Source: Bacteroidales bacterium
GTDB lineage: Bacteria; Bacteroidota; Bacteroidia; Bacteroidales; UBA932
Reading direction: 5' to 3'
DNA: 32,921 nt
Assembly (NCBI GenBank): GCA_017546585.1
Contig: JAFYWC010000125.1
Span: 1 to 32,921, forward strand
This document shows, one piece after another, positions 6,470 to 14,444 of this stretch. A program made the translations under genes and the position numbers. The notes under the pieces were generated by a model, which saw only the letters and a program-made list of their open reading frames with translations, was not told where the DNA came from and did not search any database. Every line of letters starts with the position of its first letter. The stretch's first letter is position 1.

Positions 6470-6477
6470 TATCTTTG
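6470..6477 (+). promoter_or_regulatory. -7 element of the peptide/fimbrillin operon
   Basis: TATCTTTG fits TAnnTTTG exactly. No clear TTTG lies 19-21 bp upstream. Transcription would start near 6483, leaving about 35 bases before the small ORF at 6518. Confidence 0.6.
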
Positions 6478-6517
6478 CGATGTTTTTAAGGAAATCAAGT
6501 TTGATACATACTGAACT

Positions 6518-6646
6518 ATGAAAAAGGAACTATACCAATCTCCGGCCGTAGAAGTGCTGGAACTGAATTCTGAAGGAGTTTTGTGCTCCAGTCTGTCGTC
6601 ACCTGCGGGAACTGAAGGTCTCGACGAAAACGAGGGCGCCTGGTAA
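6518..6646 (+). CDS. 42-aa peptide upstream of the fimbrillin-like lipoprotein
   Basis: ATG at 6518 to TAA at 6644-6646. The peptide begins MKKELYQSPAVEVLELNSEG and continues with VLCSSLSS and an acidic Gly/Asp/Glu tail ending in GAW. From memory, short ORFs of this pattern (MKKE..(S/K)P..EV.E....EGVLC.S) precede fimbrillin and lipoprotein genes in Bacteroidales, so I call it real despite its size. It has a promoter 40 bp upstream and the lipoprotein gene starts 19 bp downstream, so the two share a transcript. There is no signal peptide. One Cys (residue 23) sits at the end of the hydrophobic VLC segment. Possible roles are a leader peptide, a processed signal or a small regulator; none is established. 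Confidence 0.6.
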   Translation: MKKELYQSPAVEVLELNSEGVLCSSLSSPAGTEGLDENEGAW

Positions 6647-6665
6647 TCTTTCAAATCGAAAAGGT

Positions 6666-8222
6666 ATGAAAAAACTCCTCGTAATTCTTGCGGCAGCTAT
6701 GACTGTCGCTGCCTGCAACAAGGCAGAAATCCCTACACAGTCAGTTGGATACGGATCGCTTCACGCGACCATCGAAGACGTTGATGCCACCAAGACCAGT
6801 ATGGATGCGGACAAGAACATCCGTTGGTCAAGCGGCGATCAGGTGGCGGCTTTTATGCAGTCCTCAAACAGACAGAAATATCAGATCGAAAGTTCATCTG
6901 CGGGTCAGACCACTGCTGTTTTCAAACAGGTTTCCGGCACTCTTTCTTCAAATGGCGATCTGGATCACAATGTTGTATACTACCCATATTCCGACGTCGT
7001 GGAAGTGGAGAAATCCGGTTCTGATTACTCTCTGAATGTAGTGCTTCCGACCGAACAGAACTATGTCAAAGAGAGCTTCGACAACGGCGCTATGGCGATG
7101 GTTGCGGCCAGCGAGAACAACAACATCTCCTTCCGTAATGTGCTTGGCGGGATGAAGCTTCAGCTCAAGGGAACCCAGCGGATCACAACCATCAGGATTC
7201 TTGGAGGCAACTCCGAGAAACTTTCCGGCCCCGCCACTGTCACTGCCTATGCAGACAACTCGGAGCCGAAGATCACAATGTCTTCAGACGCCTTGACATC
7301 AGTGACTTACATCTGCGGAAAATATGGAACTCAGCTTAAGGAAAGCGCTGCGACCACCTTCATTATCTCCCTCCCTCCGGTCGTTTTCACCAACGGTTTT
7401 ACCGTCTTGGTGACCGATACCAACAAGAAGACTTACGTGATTTCGACATCAAAGACCAACACCGTCTTCCGCTCAAGCCTTCTTGCAATGCCTGAGTTGT
7501 CGCTTTCGGATTTCTATGCTCAGACAGGTGATTATGTGGATGAATACGGCATCAATCACGGCCAGGGAATAACTGTCGGTGGAGTCACTTGGGCTCCTGT
7601 CAACTGCGGCTACCACAAAGATGACTACAAGTACGGAAAGATGTATCAGTGGGGCAGAAGATTCGGCTTCGGATACGATAATTCAGATGCATCAATTCCT
7701 GTAATTGAAACAGGCGGCGACATCACTCCTGAAATGGGCAACGATTACAGCAACTACAATGTGTTCTACACGGGAACTGCTGCAACTCCAAACGATTGGG
7801 CTAACCCTCACGATGGAATGCTCTGGAACGTGGGATCGGAAGACAGTCCGGTGAAATCTTCATATGACCCTTGCCCGGCAGGCTGGCGCATACCGAATGA
7901 TGCAGAACTCAAAGCCCTTACGACATTGCCGAATAACAGCACTTCACAGTGGACAGTTGGTCCGGAGGGCTTGAATGGCTATTGGTTCGTTGACGGCGCG
8001 TCCGATAATCCGGATGCTGCCCGCATCTTCTTGCCTGCCACAGGCTATCTGGATTACGCAGAGGGGGAACCTAGAAACAGAGGCAATTTCGGATATTACT
8101 GGTCGTCAGATCCTTTCAACATCAACTACGGTAGTGTGCTCTGTGTCCGCAATGGCACTCCAATCATATCTACCGTCTTCCGCAGGGCCAATGCGGTGGC
8201 CATCCGCTGCGTCCGCGAATAG
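6666..8222 (+). CDS. Fimbrillin-like lipoprotein with C-terminal FISUMP domain
   Basis: 518 aa. The signal peptide ends in the lipobox VAAC with Cys17. Residues of about 25-280 have the fimbrillin/Mfa-like pattern (ATKTSMDADKNIRWSSGDQV, then strand-rich sequence with NVLGGMKLQL). Residues of about 300-518 match the Fibrobacter succinogenes major paralogous (FISUMP) domain: VTWAPVNCGY, KYGKMYQWGR, YDPCPAGWRIP (400-410), IFLPATGY, YYWSSDP and a final AIRCVRE. FISUMP domains have a C-type-lectin-like fold and are common on Bacteroidetes surface proteins. Likely surface-exposed, for adhesion or glycan contact. It follows the 42-aa peptide gene and precedes a GH31 gene by about 36 bp, which hints at a glycan-related job. 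Confidence 0.85.
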   Translation: MKKLLVILAAAMTVAACNKAEIPTQSVGYGSLHATIEDVDATKTSMDADKNIRWSSGDQVAAFMQSSNRQKYQIESSSAGQTTAVFKQVSGTLSSNGDLDHNVVYYPYSDVVEVEKSGSDYSLNVVLPTEQNYVKESFDNGAMAMVAASENNNISFRNVLGGMKLQLKGTQRITTIRILGGNSEKLSGPATVTAYADNSEPKITMSSDALTSVTYICGKYGTQLKESAATTFIISLPPVVFTNGFTVLVTDTNKKTYVISTSKTNTVFRSSLLAMPELSLSDFYAQTGDYVDEYGINHGQGITVGGVTWAPVNCGYHKDDYKYGKMYQWGRRFGFGYDNSDASIPVIETGGDITPEMGNDYSNYNVFYTGTAATPNDWANPHDGMLWNVGSEDSPVKSSYDPCPAGWRIPNDAELKALTTLPNNSTSQWTVGPEGLNGYWFVDGASDNPDAARIFLPATGYLDYAEGEPRNRGNFGYYWSSDPFNINYGSVLCVRNGTPIISTVFRRANAVAIRCVRE

Positions 8223-8258
8223 GTGTCTTATAACATATGTTTCAAACCTGAATATACT

Positions 8259-9857
8259 ATGAAAAGAATCTTCTTCATTCTGTCGTTTCTGACAATGGCG
8301 CTAGGCGCTGTGGCTCAAAACGCCGACTCCGTGTCCCTTGAAGTGAAGATGCTGGATGGCGAGAAGTGGTGGGGATCGGTGACGGATCTCGGCAACATTA
8401 TGCCTTTTGATGCCCAGACGTCTGTTCACTTCAATCACCAGACTCAGAACTTCAACAACCAGACGACTCCGCTTCTTGTGTCCAACAAAGGAAGGTATAT
8501 CTGGAGCGACAGCCCTCTTTCGGTGACTATCAAAGACGGTGTGATCAGCGCGAAGGCCGCAAGGGGAGCAGTGGAACTTGTTGAGGCCGGCACTACCTTG
8601 AAAGATGCGTTCTGTGCGGCTTCCAAGGCTCATATGCCTGCGTCTGGAGTTGTGCCTCCTGAACTGTTCTTCTCCGTGCCGCAGTATAATACCTGGATTG
8701 AACTGGTCTACAACCAGAACCAGGAGGACATTATGAAGTATGCCTGCGGTATCGTTGACAACGGTTTCCCTACAGGCATCCTTATGGTAGATGACAACTG
8801 GCAGAAGTATTACGGCAACTTCGAATTCCGTCCGGACAGATTCCCGGACCCGAAGGCTATGGTGGACGAACTGCACGCAATGGGCTTCAAGATTATGCTC
8901 TGGGTCTGTCCGTTCGTGTCACCGGACAGCCAGGAGTACCGTCTTCTCAGAGATAAGGGATATCTTGTCCTTGACGAGTCCGGATCACGCCCTGCAATAC
9001 TTGACTGGTGGAACGGCCAGAGTGCCTGCTACGACCTCAGCAATCCGGAGGCATTCGAATATTATACCGGCATCCTGAAAGGTATGCAGGAGGAATATGG
9101 AATCGACGGCTTCAAGTTTGACGCGGGAGATCCGGAAAGATACCAGGCGAAGGACGTCCTGCCGTTCGATGGAAAGTCATACGACACTGAACAGACAGAG
9201 CTTTGGGCAAAGTTCGGACTTCAGTTTCCATACAATGAGTTCCGTGCCTGCTGGAAGATGGGCGGCCAGGCGTTGGTGCAGCGACTTGGAGATAAGGAGT
9301 ATTCTTGGGATGGAGTTGCCAGACTTGTTCCGTCAATGATTTCCGCAGGCCTTCTTGGACACGCCTTCACTTGTCCGGATATGATCGGAGGCGGTCAGTT
9401 CGGAAGTTTCATTGATATAGACCAGGACAAGTTCGACCAGGCGTTGATCGTCCGTTCCTGCCAGATCCACTCGATGATGCCTATGATGCAGTTCTCGGTG
9501 GCTCCTTGGAGAATCCTCAGCCCGGAAAACCTTGCAATCTGCAGGAAATATGCACTGCTTCATCAGGAAATGGGCGCATATATATTAAGTTGTGCGGAAT
9601 ATTCCGCTCAGACCGGCGAACCGATTGTCCGTGCGATGGATTATGAATTCCCTGGTCAAGGCTTCGAGGAGTGCAATGATCAGTATATGCTCGGTGACAA
9701 GATTCTCGTGGCTCCGGTAATGGATACCGGCACATCACGCTCTGTGAAGCTCCCGAAAGGCAACTGGACGGACGAGTTCGGAAAAGTATACAGAGGAGGC
9801 AGGACATACATAATCGATGTCCCTCTTGACAGACTTCCGCGATTTACCCGCAGGTAA
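8259..9857 (+). CDS. Exported glycoside hydrolase family 31 enzyme
   Basis: Start taken at the ATG at 8259 (MKRIFFILSFLTMALGAVAQ), which gives a clean signal peptide; the GTG at 8223 would put extra residues before it. The 532-aa protein carries GH31 landmarks: GILMVDDNWQ (173-182), a barrel strand FKIMLWVCPFVSP, GIDGFKFDAGD (281-291) with predicted nucleophile Asp288, YSWDGVARL with possible acid/base Asp351, and PDMIGGGQFGSF (373-384). The KFDAG signature is that of the MYORG-type branch of GH31, where alpha-galactosidase activity is known, rather than classical alpha-glucosidases; substrate here is a guess. It probably acts in the periplasm on alpha-linked oligosaccharides. It shares a direction and short gap with the FISUMP lipoprotein gene. 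Confidence 0.9.
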   Translation: MKRIFFILSFLTMALGAVAQNADSVSLEVKMLDGEKWWGSVTDLGNIMPFDAQTSVHFNHQTQNFNNQTTPLLVSNKGRYIWSDSPLSVTIKDGVISAKAARGAVELVEAGTTLKDAFCAASKAHMPASGVVPPELFFSVPQYNTWIELVYNQNQEDIMKYACGIVDNGFPTGILMVDDNWQKYYGNFEFRPDRFPDPKAMVDELHAMGFKIMLWVCPFVSPDSQEYRLLRDKGYLVLDESGSRPAILDWWNGQSACYDLSNPEAFEYYTGILKGMQEEYGIDGFKFDAGDPERYQAKDVLPFDGKSYDTEQTELWAKFGLQFPYNEFRACWKMGGQALVQRLGDKEYSWDGVARLVPSMISAGLLGHAFTCPDMIGGGQFGSFIDIDQDKFDQALIVRSCQIHSMMPMMQFSVAPWRILSPENLAICRKYALLHQEMGAYILSCAEYSAQTGEPIVRAMDYEFPGQGFEECNDQYMLGDKILVAPVMDTGTSRSVKLPKGNWTDEFGKVYRGGRTYIIDVPLDRLPRFTRR

Positions 9858-9865
9858 AACCAATA

Positions 9866-9916
9866 AAAACGAGGCTGACAAGAAGTCAATTGACTTTGAT
9901 GTCAGCCTCGTTTTTT
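9866..9916. terminator. Bidirectional terminator between convergent genes
   Basis: AAAACGAGGCTGACA (9866-9880) pairs with TGTCAGCCTCGTTTT (9900-9914). There is a T-run on the right and an A-run on the left, so it can stop both the GH31 transcript and the minus-strand gene ending at 9967. Confidence 0.85.
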
Positions 9917-9966
9917 ATGCAACACCTGGCACGCTTTTGCTGGGAATACCGTGGTAGGTCTTTTTC

Positions 9967-10392
9967 TTAAGGTTTATGAATTTTGTAATGATATATGGGA
10001 TATTTCTCGTCTTCTAAATATTTTTTGCCTTCAATGTCTGCCCAATATTCTTTTTCCTCTTTCGTGTATTCTCCGTATATAAGTTTGTCGCCTTGTCGAG
10101 CTTTAATCTCTGTTCCATCTGAGAATTTTATTCTTAATGAATCACTTACATTGGTTACACAAATATGGAAATTAAACGAGGGGTGATAAAACTTATGGGA
10201 GTCACCAGACGGTATATGAAATGAAAACTCACGTTGGTCATAATAGATAGTTAAATCAAAGTCTTGTGAACTTTCATTGTAAACGATGTCCTCTCCCCAC
10301 CAGGAGTAGTCAATATCTATTTTTTCTTCTAGTGCCTCATTACAAGAAATTGCAAATAGCCCTAATGCTAATACAAGGAAATGTACTTTCAT
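9967..10392 (-). CDS. Small predicted lipoprotein, function unknown
   Basis: 141 aa starting MKVHFLVLALGLFAISC, with a lipobox ending at Cys17. The mature part is acidic and tyrosine-rich (YSWWGEDIVY, LTIYYDQREFSFHIP, GEYTKEEKEYWADIEGKKY) and probably mostly beta-strand. I recognise no domain. Codon use is more AT-rich than in the flanking genes, so it may be a recent acquisition. It is alone in its unit: it faces the GH31 gene across the bidirectional terminator and lies 73 bp after the stop of the TonB-like gene on the same strand. Confidence 0.75.
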   Translation of the reverse strand: MKVHFLVLALGLFAISCNEALEEKIDIDYSWWGEDIVYNESSQDFDLTIYYDQREFSFHIPSGDSHKFYHPSFNFHICVTNVSDSLRIKFSDGTEIKARQGDKLIYGEYTKEEKEYWADIEGKKYLEDEKYPIYHYKIHKP

Positions 10393-10465
10393 AATTATAA
10401 ATACTTAGAAAATATTCTGCCAAACGGAAAATAGCCCAGTGACATTACTTATGGAAGAATTATGG

Positions 10466-11188
10466 TTATGGCAACCAAGGATATTTTTCTCTTAAGCCGG
10501 CGTAGTATTTCTTTTCCTTCGAAGACTTGTCGCGCTTGAACTCATAGACGATCTCTCCGTACTGAAGTTCCGGTCCGTTTTCAGATGGTGAGAACTTGGC
10601 GAGGCTTGCAGATCTTGTGGCGAAGTAGCGCAGGCATTTGTTCTGGTCGGAAACGTCGTCGAGCACTTTTGTTCCGGTCACCTTGCCGGTCCTGTCCACC
10701 TGAACCAGTATGGTCACTTCACCGTCTGCGTGGCATACGAAGTCAGGGAATTCCACAGATTCGAGATCTCGACCGTCCATTGAACAGGTCGTCACGCAAG
10801 GCTGCGTATTGAATTTCTCTACAGGGATGTATTTGCTTGAGATGCAGGAGATCTCATAACCGTCGAAAAGCACGAGAGTGAACTTGTTGAGGTTGCCTGT
10901 CGTCAGCCAGAGCTCGGTCATCATCCTTTTCTTGTTGTCTCGGATAGAGTAGTGAGACGTCTTGCCCCATTTGTTCACCTCGAAGATGCTGTAGGTGGTT
11001 TCGCCGATGGTGAAGTCTGATTTGGACTTGCAGATGATCTCAAAAGGCCACTGGTCTTTAGGAATGTCGAATTCATCGTGGCGGATCGACGTGATGAAGA
11101 GGGTGTCTATCTGCTTAGGAGGCGCGATCTGGGCGCTGCAGACAGTTCCTGCGATAAGCAATAGGAAAGTTAACAGAAACTTATTCAT
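10466..11188 (-). CDS. Exported protein with TonB C-terminal-like domain
   Basis: Start chosen at the ATG at 11188 (MNKFLLTFLLLIAGTVCSAQ), a good cleavable signal peptide; an in-frame ATG at 11248 lies inside the -7 box and is rejected. The protein is 240 aa. The C-terminal third (GEVTILVQVDRTGKVTGTKV, then CLRYFATRSASLAKFSP and YGEIVYEFKR) follows the TonB_C pattern: a strand carrying VDRTGKV, a helix, and a closing strand. There is no N-terminal membrane anchor or proline-rich spacer, so it is not a classical energy transducer. A periplasmic adaptor-like role is possible. It diverges from the phosphoesterase gene. Confidence 0.75.
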   Translation of the reverse strand: MNKFLLTFLLLIAGTVCSAQIAPPKQIDTLFITSIRHDEFDIPKDQWPFEIICKSKSDFTIGETTYSIFEVNKWGKTSHYSIRDNKKRMMTELWLTTGNLNKFTLVLFDGYEISCISSKYIPVEKFNTQPCVTTCSMDGRDLESVEFPDFVCHADGEVTILVQVDRTGKVTGTKVLDDVSDQNKCLRYFATRSASLAKFSPSENGPELQYGEIVYEFKRDKSSKEKKYYAGLREKYPWLP

Positions 11189-11249
11189 AAAGGTTCCGGG
11201 AAATTGAAATTGTGTATGTAAAATGTGAATGTGTGTGCAAAAGTTCATA

Positions 11250-11257
11250 CAAATATA
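11250..11257 (-). promoter_or_regulatory. -7 element of the TonB-like gene
   Basis: Minus-strand TATATTTG, a perfect TAnnTTTG. The expected start, about 11243-11245, leaves a leader of roughly 55 bases. It directly abuts the plus-strand -7 box at 11258. Confidence 0.6.
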
Positions 11258-11265
11258 TAAATTTG
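11258..11265 (+). promoter_or_regulatory. -7 element of the PHP phosphoesterase gene
   Basis: TAAATTTG fits TAnnTTTG. The expected start near 11271 gives a leader of about 17 bases before the ATG at 11288. It shares its boundary with the opposing -7 box, so the two promoters overlap completely. Confidence 0.6.
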
Positions 11266-11287
11266 CTGTACATAATAGATAGATTTT

Positions 11288-12343
11288 ATGAAAAGATTGC
11301 TCTTTCTACTCGCTTTAGCGCTGCCTGTGATGGCTAACGCCCAGATGTCGAACGACGACGTCCACAAGTATGACCACACTAACCAGTCACAGTATCGCAA
11401 TGAGATTGCAATACCTGGCTTCGATGGTTATCATACTCTAAAATGTGATTTCCACATCCATACATCCTTCTCTGACGGATCCGTATGGCCGTCCGTAAGA
11501 GTACAGGAGGCCTGGCAGGAGGGTCTGGATGCCATTGCGATGACTGATCACCTCGAGTACAGACCTCACAGCAATATCGTGAAGGCCGGCCACAACGAAT
11601 CATTCAACATAGCGAAGGAAGAGGCTGACAGATACGGCTTCATCCTCATCAAGGGCACAGAAATCACACGTGGAAAGCCTCTTGGCCATCTGAATGCTAT
11701 CTTTATCAAGGACGCCGACAAACTGGACGTAGACGACCCTCTTAAAGCTATCGACATCGCGTTGGAGCAGGGAGGATACATCATCTGGAACCATCCGGGA
11801 TGGCCAGACAACAAGTCTACAATGTACCCTGTACACGAGGAACTCCTGAGGCAGGGCAAGATTTCAGCATATGAACTCTATAACTGTATGGAATCGTACC
11901 CGCTCACATTCGACTGGTACAAGGAATACGGCATTGCCCCTATGGCGAATACCGACATCCACGGTCCTGTAGCTATCGACTATGCTGACCGCGAGCGCTG
12001 GGTGCGTCCGATGACGCTGGTGTTTGCAACAGAAAGAAGCGAAGAAGCCATCAGAGAGGCTCTTGATGCACGTAGAGCTCTCGCATTCTTCCACGGAACG
12101 CTTGTGGGAGATGCTGAATATCTCACTAAACTTATTTCTGCTTCATTGAAAGTAAGGAACTTGGGCAACGGAAGAATGGAAGTGACAAACATTTCCGACA
12201 TTACCTATACAATGGATCAGGGCGACGCACTTTATATCTTCCCTGCAGGAAAGACAGCAATGGTGCCTGTGCTCTCTGGTGAACTGAAAGTCAGAAACTG
12301 CCTTTATGGAAACGGAAAGAATCTGATGTACTCTTTCGAATAG
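11288..12343 (+). CDS. Exported PHP-domain metal-dependent phosphoesterase
   Basis: 351 aa. The signal peptide is MKRLLFLLALALPVMANAQ. The PHP metal-binding motifs follow in order: FHIHTSFSDG with His56 and His58, TDHLE with Asp87 and His88, KGTEIT with Glu125, GHLN with His134, IIWNHPGWP with His169, and NTDIHGP with Asp223 and His225. This set fits a trinuclear-metal phosphoesterase of the Sb-PDE type that hydrolyses phosphodiesters or phosphomonoesters; the substrate cannot be read from sequence. It is likely periplasmic and may scavenge phosphate. Its stop lies 2 bp from the stop of the convergent ybaK, with no visible terminator between. Confidence 0.9.
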   Translation: MKRLLFLLALALPVMANAQMSNDDVHKYDHTNQSQYRNEIAIPGFDGYHTLKCDFHIHTSFSDGSVWPSVRVQEAWQEGLDAIAMTDHLEYRPHSNIVKAGHNESFNIAKEEADRYGFILIKGTEITRGKPLGHLNAIFIKDADKLDVDDPLKAIDIALEQGGYIIWNHPGWPDNKSTMYPVHEELLRQGKISAYELYNCMESYPLTFDWYKEYGIAPMANTDIHGPVAIDYADRERWVRPMTLVFATERSEEAIREALDARRALAFFHGTLVGDAEYLTKLISASLKVRNLGNGRMEVTNISDITYTMDQGDALYIFPAGKTAMVPVLSGELKVRNCLYGNGKNLMYSFE

Positions 12344-12345
12344 GG

Positions 12346-12834
12346 CTATTCAAAGGAAGCGACATCCGCTATATGGCCTCCGACGAACGAAATGAGTTTG
12401 TCGGGGGCTATTTCTATCTGAAGCCCCCTGACACCTGCGCTGACATAGATGCTGTCGAACTCGAGTGCGCTGGTGTGGAAATAGGTAGGGAAGCGCTTCT
12501 TCATACCGATAGGGGAGCAGCCTCCTCTGATATATCCGGTTACGGCGAGAAGGTCCTTCATCAGGATCATCTCTACCTTCTTGTTGCCGGATGCCTTGGC
12601 TAAAGCCTTGAGGCTCACTTCCGCATTGCCTGGAACGACGCATACGATATGCCCGGTCTTGTCTCCAAAAAGGACAAGAGTCTTGAAGACCCTCTCGATA
12701 GGCTGGCCGAGGCTGTCTGCAACGTGCTGAGCTGCAAGGTCGTTCTCGTCAAACTCGTATGGGATAAGGTCGTATGCTATCTTGGCCTTGTCAAGAAGGC
12801 GGGCGGCATTGGTCTTTTCAATCTTCTTTGCCAT
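12346..12834 (-). CDS. ybaK: YbaK/EbsC-family aminoacyl-tRNA deacylase
   Basis: 162 aa, the usual size. Members of this family hydrolyse mischarged tRNA, typically Cys-tRNA(Pro), as a trans-editing step in the cytoplasm. Supporting stretches are the N-terminal AARLLDKAKIAYDLIPYEFDE, the central VFKTLVLFGDKTGHIVCVVPGN with the conserved Lys of the FKTL motif, VTGYIRGGCSPIG, and the C-terminal VSAGVRGLQIEIAP. It starts 7 bp after the rmuC stop, so it is the second gene of an rmuC-ybaK operon. Exact tRNA specificity is inferred from the family only. Confidence 0.9.
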   Translation of the reverse strand: MAKKIEKTNAARLLDKAKIAYDLIPYEFDENDLAAQHVADSLGQPIERVFKTLVLFGDKTGHIVCVVPGNAEVSLKALAKASGNKKVEMILMKDLLAVTGYIRGGCSPIGMKKRFPTYFHTSALEFDSIYVSAGVRGLQIEIAPDKLISFVGGHIADVASFE

Positions 12835-12841
12835 AGCGGAA

Positions 12842-14077
12842 CTATTCAGCGGAACCGATTTCAGGGATTTCCTCAGGGATGTTGAGCTCCTTGCCCTTGC
12901 TGAGCTTGGTGCCCAACGAGATGACCTGTCTTGCGGATGTGGTGATGCTGCGGCCTCCGTCCTGGAGCTTTGTCACGCCTCCGTTGTATGCTGTGCCCAC
13001 CGCCTTGAGCTTCTTTCCGAGCTCGATGTACTGGTCGTAGAAGTCCGCCACGCGGTCGATCATATTCTGAGCGGCCTGGGTGATCTTCTGGGTGTTTGTG
13101 TCCTGATGGAACTTGTTCCAGGTCAGCTGCATAATCTTCAGGAACGGCATAATGGTCTGCTCGGTAGAAATGAGCACGTTCTTCTGATATGCTTCCTGCC
13201 AAAGCATAGGATCGGCCTCCAGAGCCACTCTGAACGCCATATCACGAGGCATAAACATCAGCACATAGTCTGCGAAGGACTTGGCGTTCTTCTTTGCGTA
13301 ATCCTTCTTTGCGAGCTCGTCGATGTGCTTGCGGATACTCTTTATATGTCTGTCAAGCGCAGCAGTCTTCTCTGCCGGATCTGTAGCGTTCATATAGTCC
13401 ACAAAGGCTGTAAGCGAGACCTTCGAGTCTACGATGAGGTCCTTCTGCTCGAATCCGTCCTTGAAGTGGAAAACGAAGTCCGGTCTGCTGAGATCCTCGT
13501 TCGCAGCCTCTCTTGTATAGTGGATGCCCTCCTGGAGTCCCTCTCCCGCCAGAATGGCGTCGAGGAAGTTCTCTCCGAAGCATCCCTGCACCTTAGGTCT
13601 TCCGGTCAGTGCCTCAGACAGGGAGTCCGCCTTCTTTCCTACGTCAGAAGTCTTCTCCTGCATATCCTTCACTGCCTGCTTGAGTTGCTCAGAAAGCTTG
13701 GTCGTATTTTCAAGATGAGTCACGGCATTGTCCTTCATTGCCTTCTCCATAGCCGAGATGCTTTCTTTGAGAGGCTTCAGAATGCCGTCCATTGTGGTCT
13801 GGTTGCCGCTCGCCAGTTCCTGCTCGCGCTTCTTGAGGATCTTCTCGGTCTCTGCGGTCATACTCGCCACGACGGTCTCCTTCATCTCCTTCAGAGCCCT
13901 CTCGTAGTTGGCCTGAGCCTGCTGCGCCAGCCTTTCGGAATTTTCCATCTCCTTGGCGTGCATCTGCTCGGTAGCCTTGATGCGTGCGAGGAAGGTTGAA
14001 CGTGTGATGCTCCAGGCGCCGATTCCGGCGATGAGTGCCGATACGAAAGCGGCGATTATGATGTAGACGATACCCAT
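12842..14077 (-). CDS. rmuC: DNA recombination protein RmuC
   Basis: 411 aa. An N-terminal membrane anchor (IVYIIIAAFVSALIAGIGAW) is followed by a long coiled coil (about residues 25-155, rich in Glu, Lys and Gln) and a C-terminal RmuC domain with PKVQGCFGENFLDAILAGEG, PDFVFHF, DLIVDSKVSLTAF and DYVLMFMPRDMAFRVALE. The domain is distantly nuclease-like, and RmuC limits inversion recombination at short repeats in E. coli. Predicted to be membrane-tethered in the cytoplasm. It is transcribed with ybaK. A long open frame lies antisense to it and is rejected. Confidence 0.93.
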   Translation of the reverse strand: MGIVYIIIAAFVSALIAGIGAWSITRSTFLARIKATEQMHAKEMENSERLAQQAQANYERALKEMKETVVASMTAETEKILKKREQELASGNQTTMDGILKPLKESISAMEKAMKDNAVTHLENTTKLSEQLKQAVKDMQEKTSDVGKKADSLSEALTGRPKVQGCFGENFLDAILAGEGLQEGIHYTREAANEDLSRPDFVFHFKDGFEQKDLIVDSKVSLTAFVDYMNATDPAEKTAALDRHIKSIRKHIDELAKKDYAKKNAKSFADYVLMFMPRDMAFRVALEADPMLWQEAYQKNVLISTEQTIMPFLKIMQLTWNKFHQDTNTQKITQAAQNMIDRVADFYDQYIELGKKLKAVGTAYNGGVTKLQDGGRSITTSARQVISLGTKLSKGKELNIPEEIPEIGSAE

Positions 14078-14169
14078 ATTTCAGACATTTATTACTATGC
14101 GAAATTATGAAAAGTTACGCAATAACTCAAAAATTCCTACCTTTACAATTCCAACAAAAACACAAGACA

Positions 14170-14367
14170 ATGGGAAACAGAATTTTGAAATTACTCTATA
14201 CGGCTTTTATGGCCGTTCTGCTTGTAGCAGTCGTGGCATTTATGATTCTTCACATCAAGGCCGGACTCGATTCGTCAAACGCTAAACTTCTCCTCGGTGG
14301 CTATATACTCATCCTCATCTGGGCAGGAATGCGTCTCTATACCTTGATCAAGAGTCTCAGACAGTAA
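14170..14367 (+). CDS. Small membrane protein, function unknown
   Basis: Start taken at the ATG at 14170 (MGNRILKLLY), giving 65 aa. The upstream ATG at 14107 would add a non-conserved-looking stretch that overlaps a near-consensus -7 box (TACCTTTA, 14138-14145). Two hydrophobic segments (FMAVLLVAVVAFMILHI and LLLGGYILILIWAGMRLY) predict two transmembrane helices joined by a short loop. I know no function. It is a single-gene unit closed by a terminator. Confidence 0.7.
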   Translation: MGNRILKLLYTAFMAVLLVAVVAFMILHIKAGLDSSNAKLLLGGYILILIWAGMRLYTLIKSLRQ

Positions 14368-14391
14368 TCGATACCTTATATATAAAAAAGA

Positions 14392-14422
14392 ATAGGGCGG
14401 CTGGAAAACCAGTCGCCCTATA
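14392..14422. terminator. Bidirectional terminator
   Basis: ATAGGGCGGCTGG (14392-14404) pairs with CCAGTCGCCCTAT (14409-14421) around AAAA, with one G-T pair. A-rich sequence lies on the left and T-rich on the right, so it can serve both the small membrane protein and the minus-strand lipoprotein gene that ends at 14445. Confidence 0.75.
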
Positions 14423-14444
14423 TTGTATTCTGTCGTATTCAGAA

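Noticed and set aside
12782-13999. 405-aa open frame on the plus strand
   Set aside because: It lies antisense to rmuC and part of ybaK, which have clear domain matches. Its sequence is Leu/Val/Cys-rich without a recognisable fold, typical of a shadow frame in a GC-biased gene.
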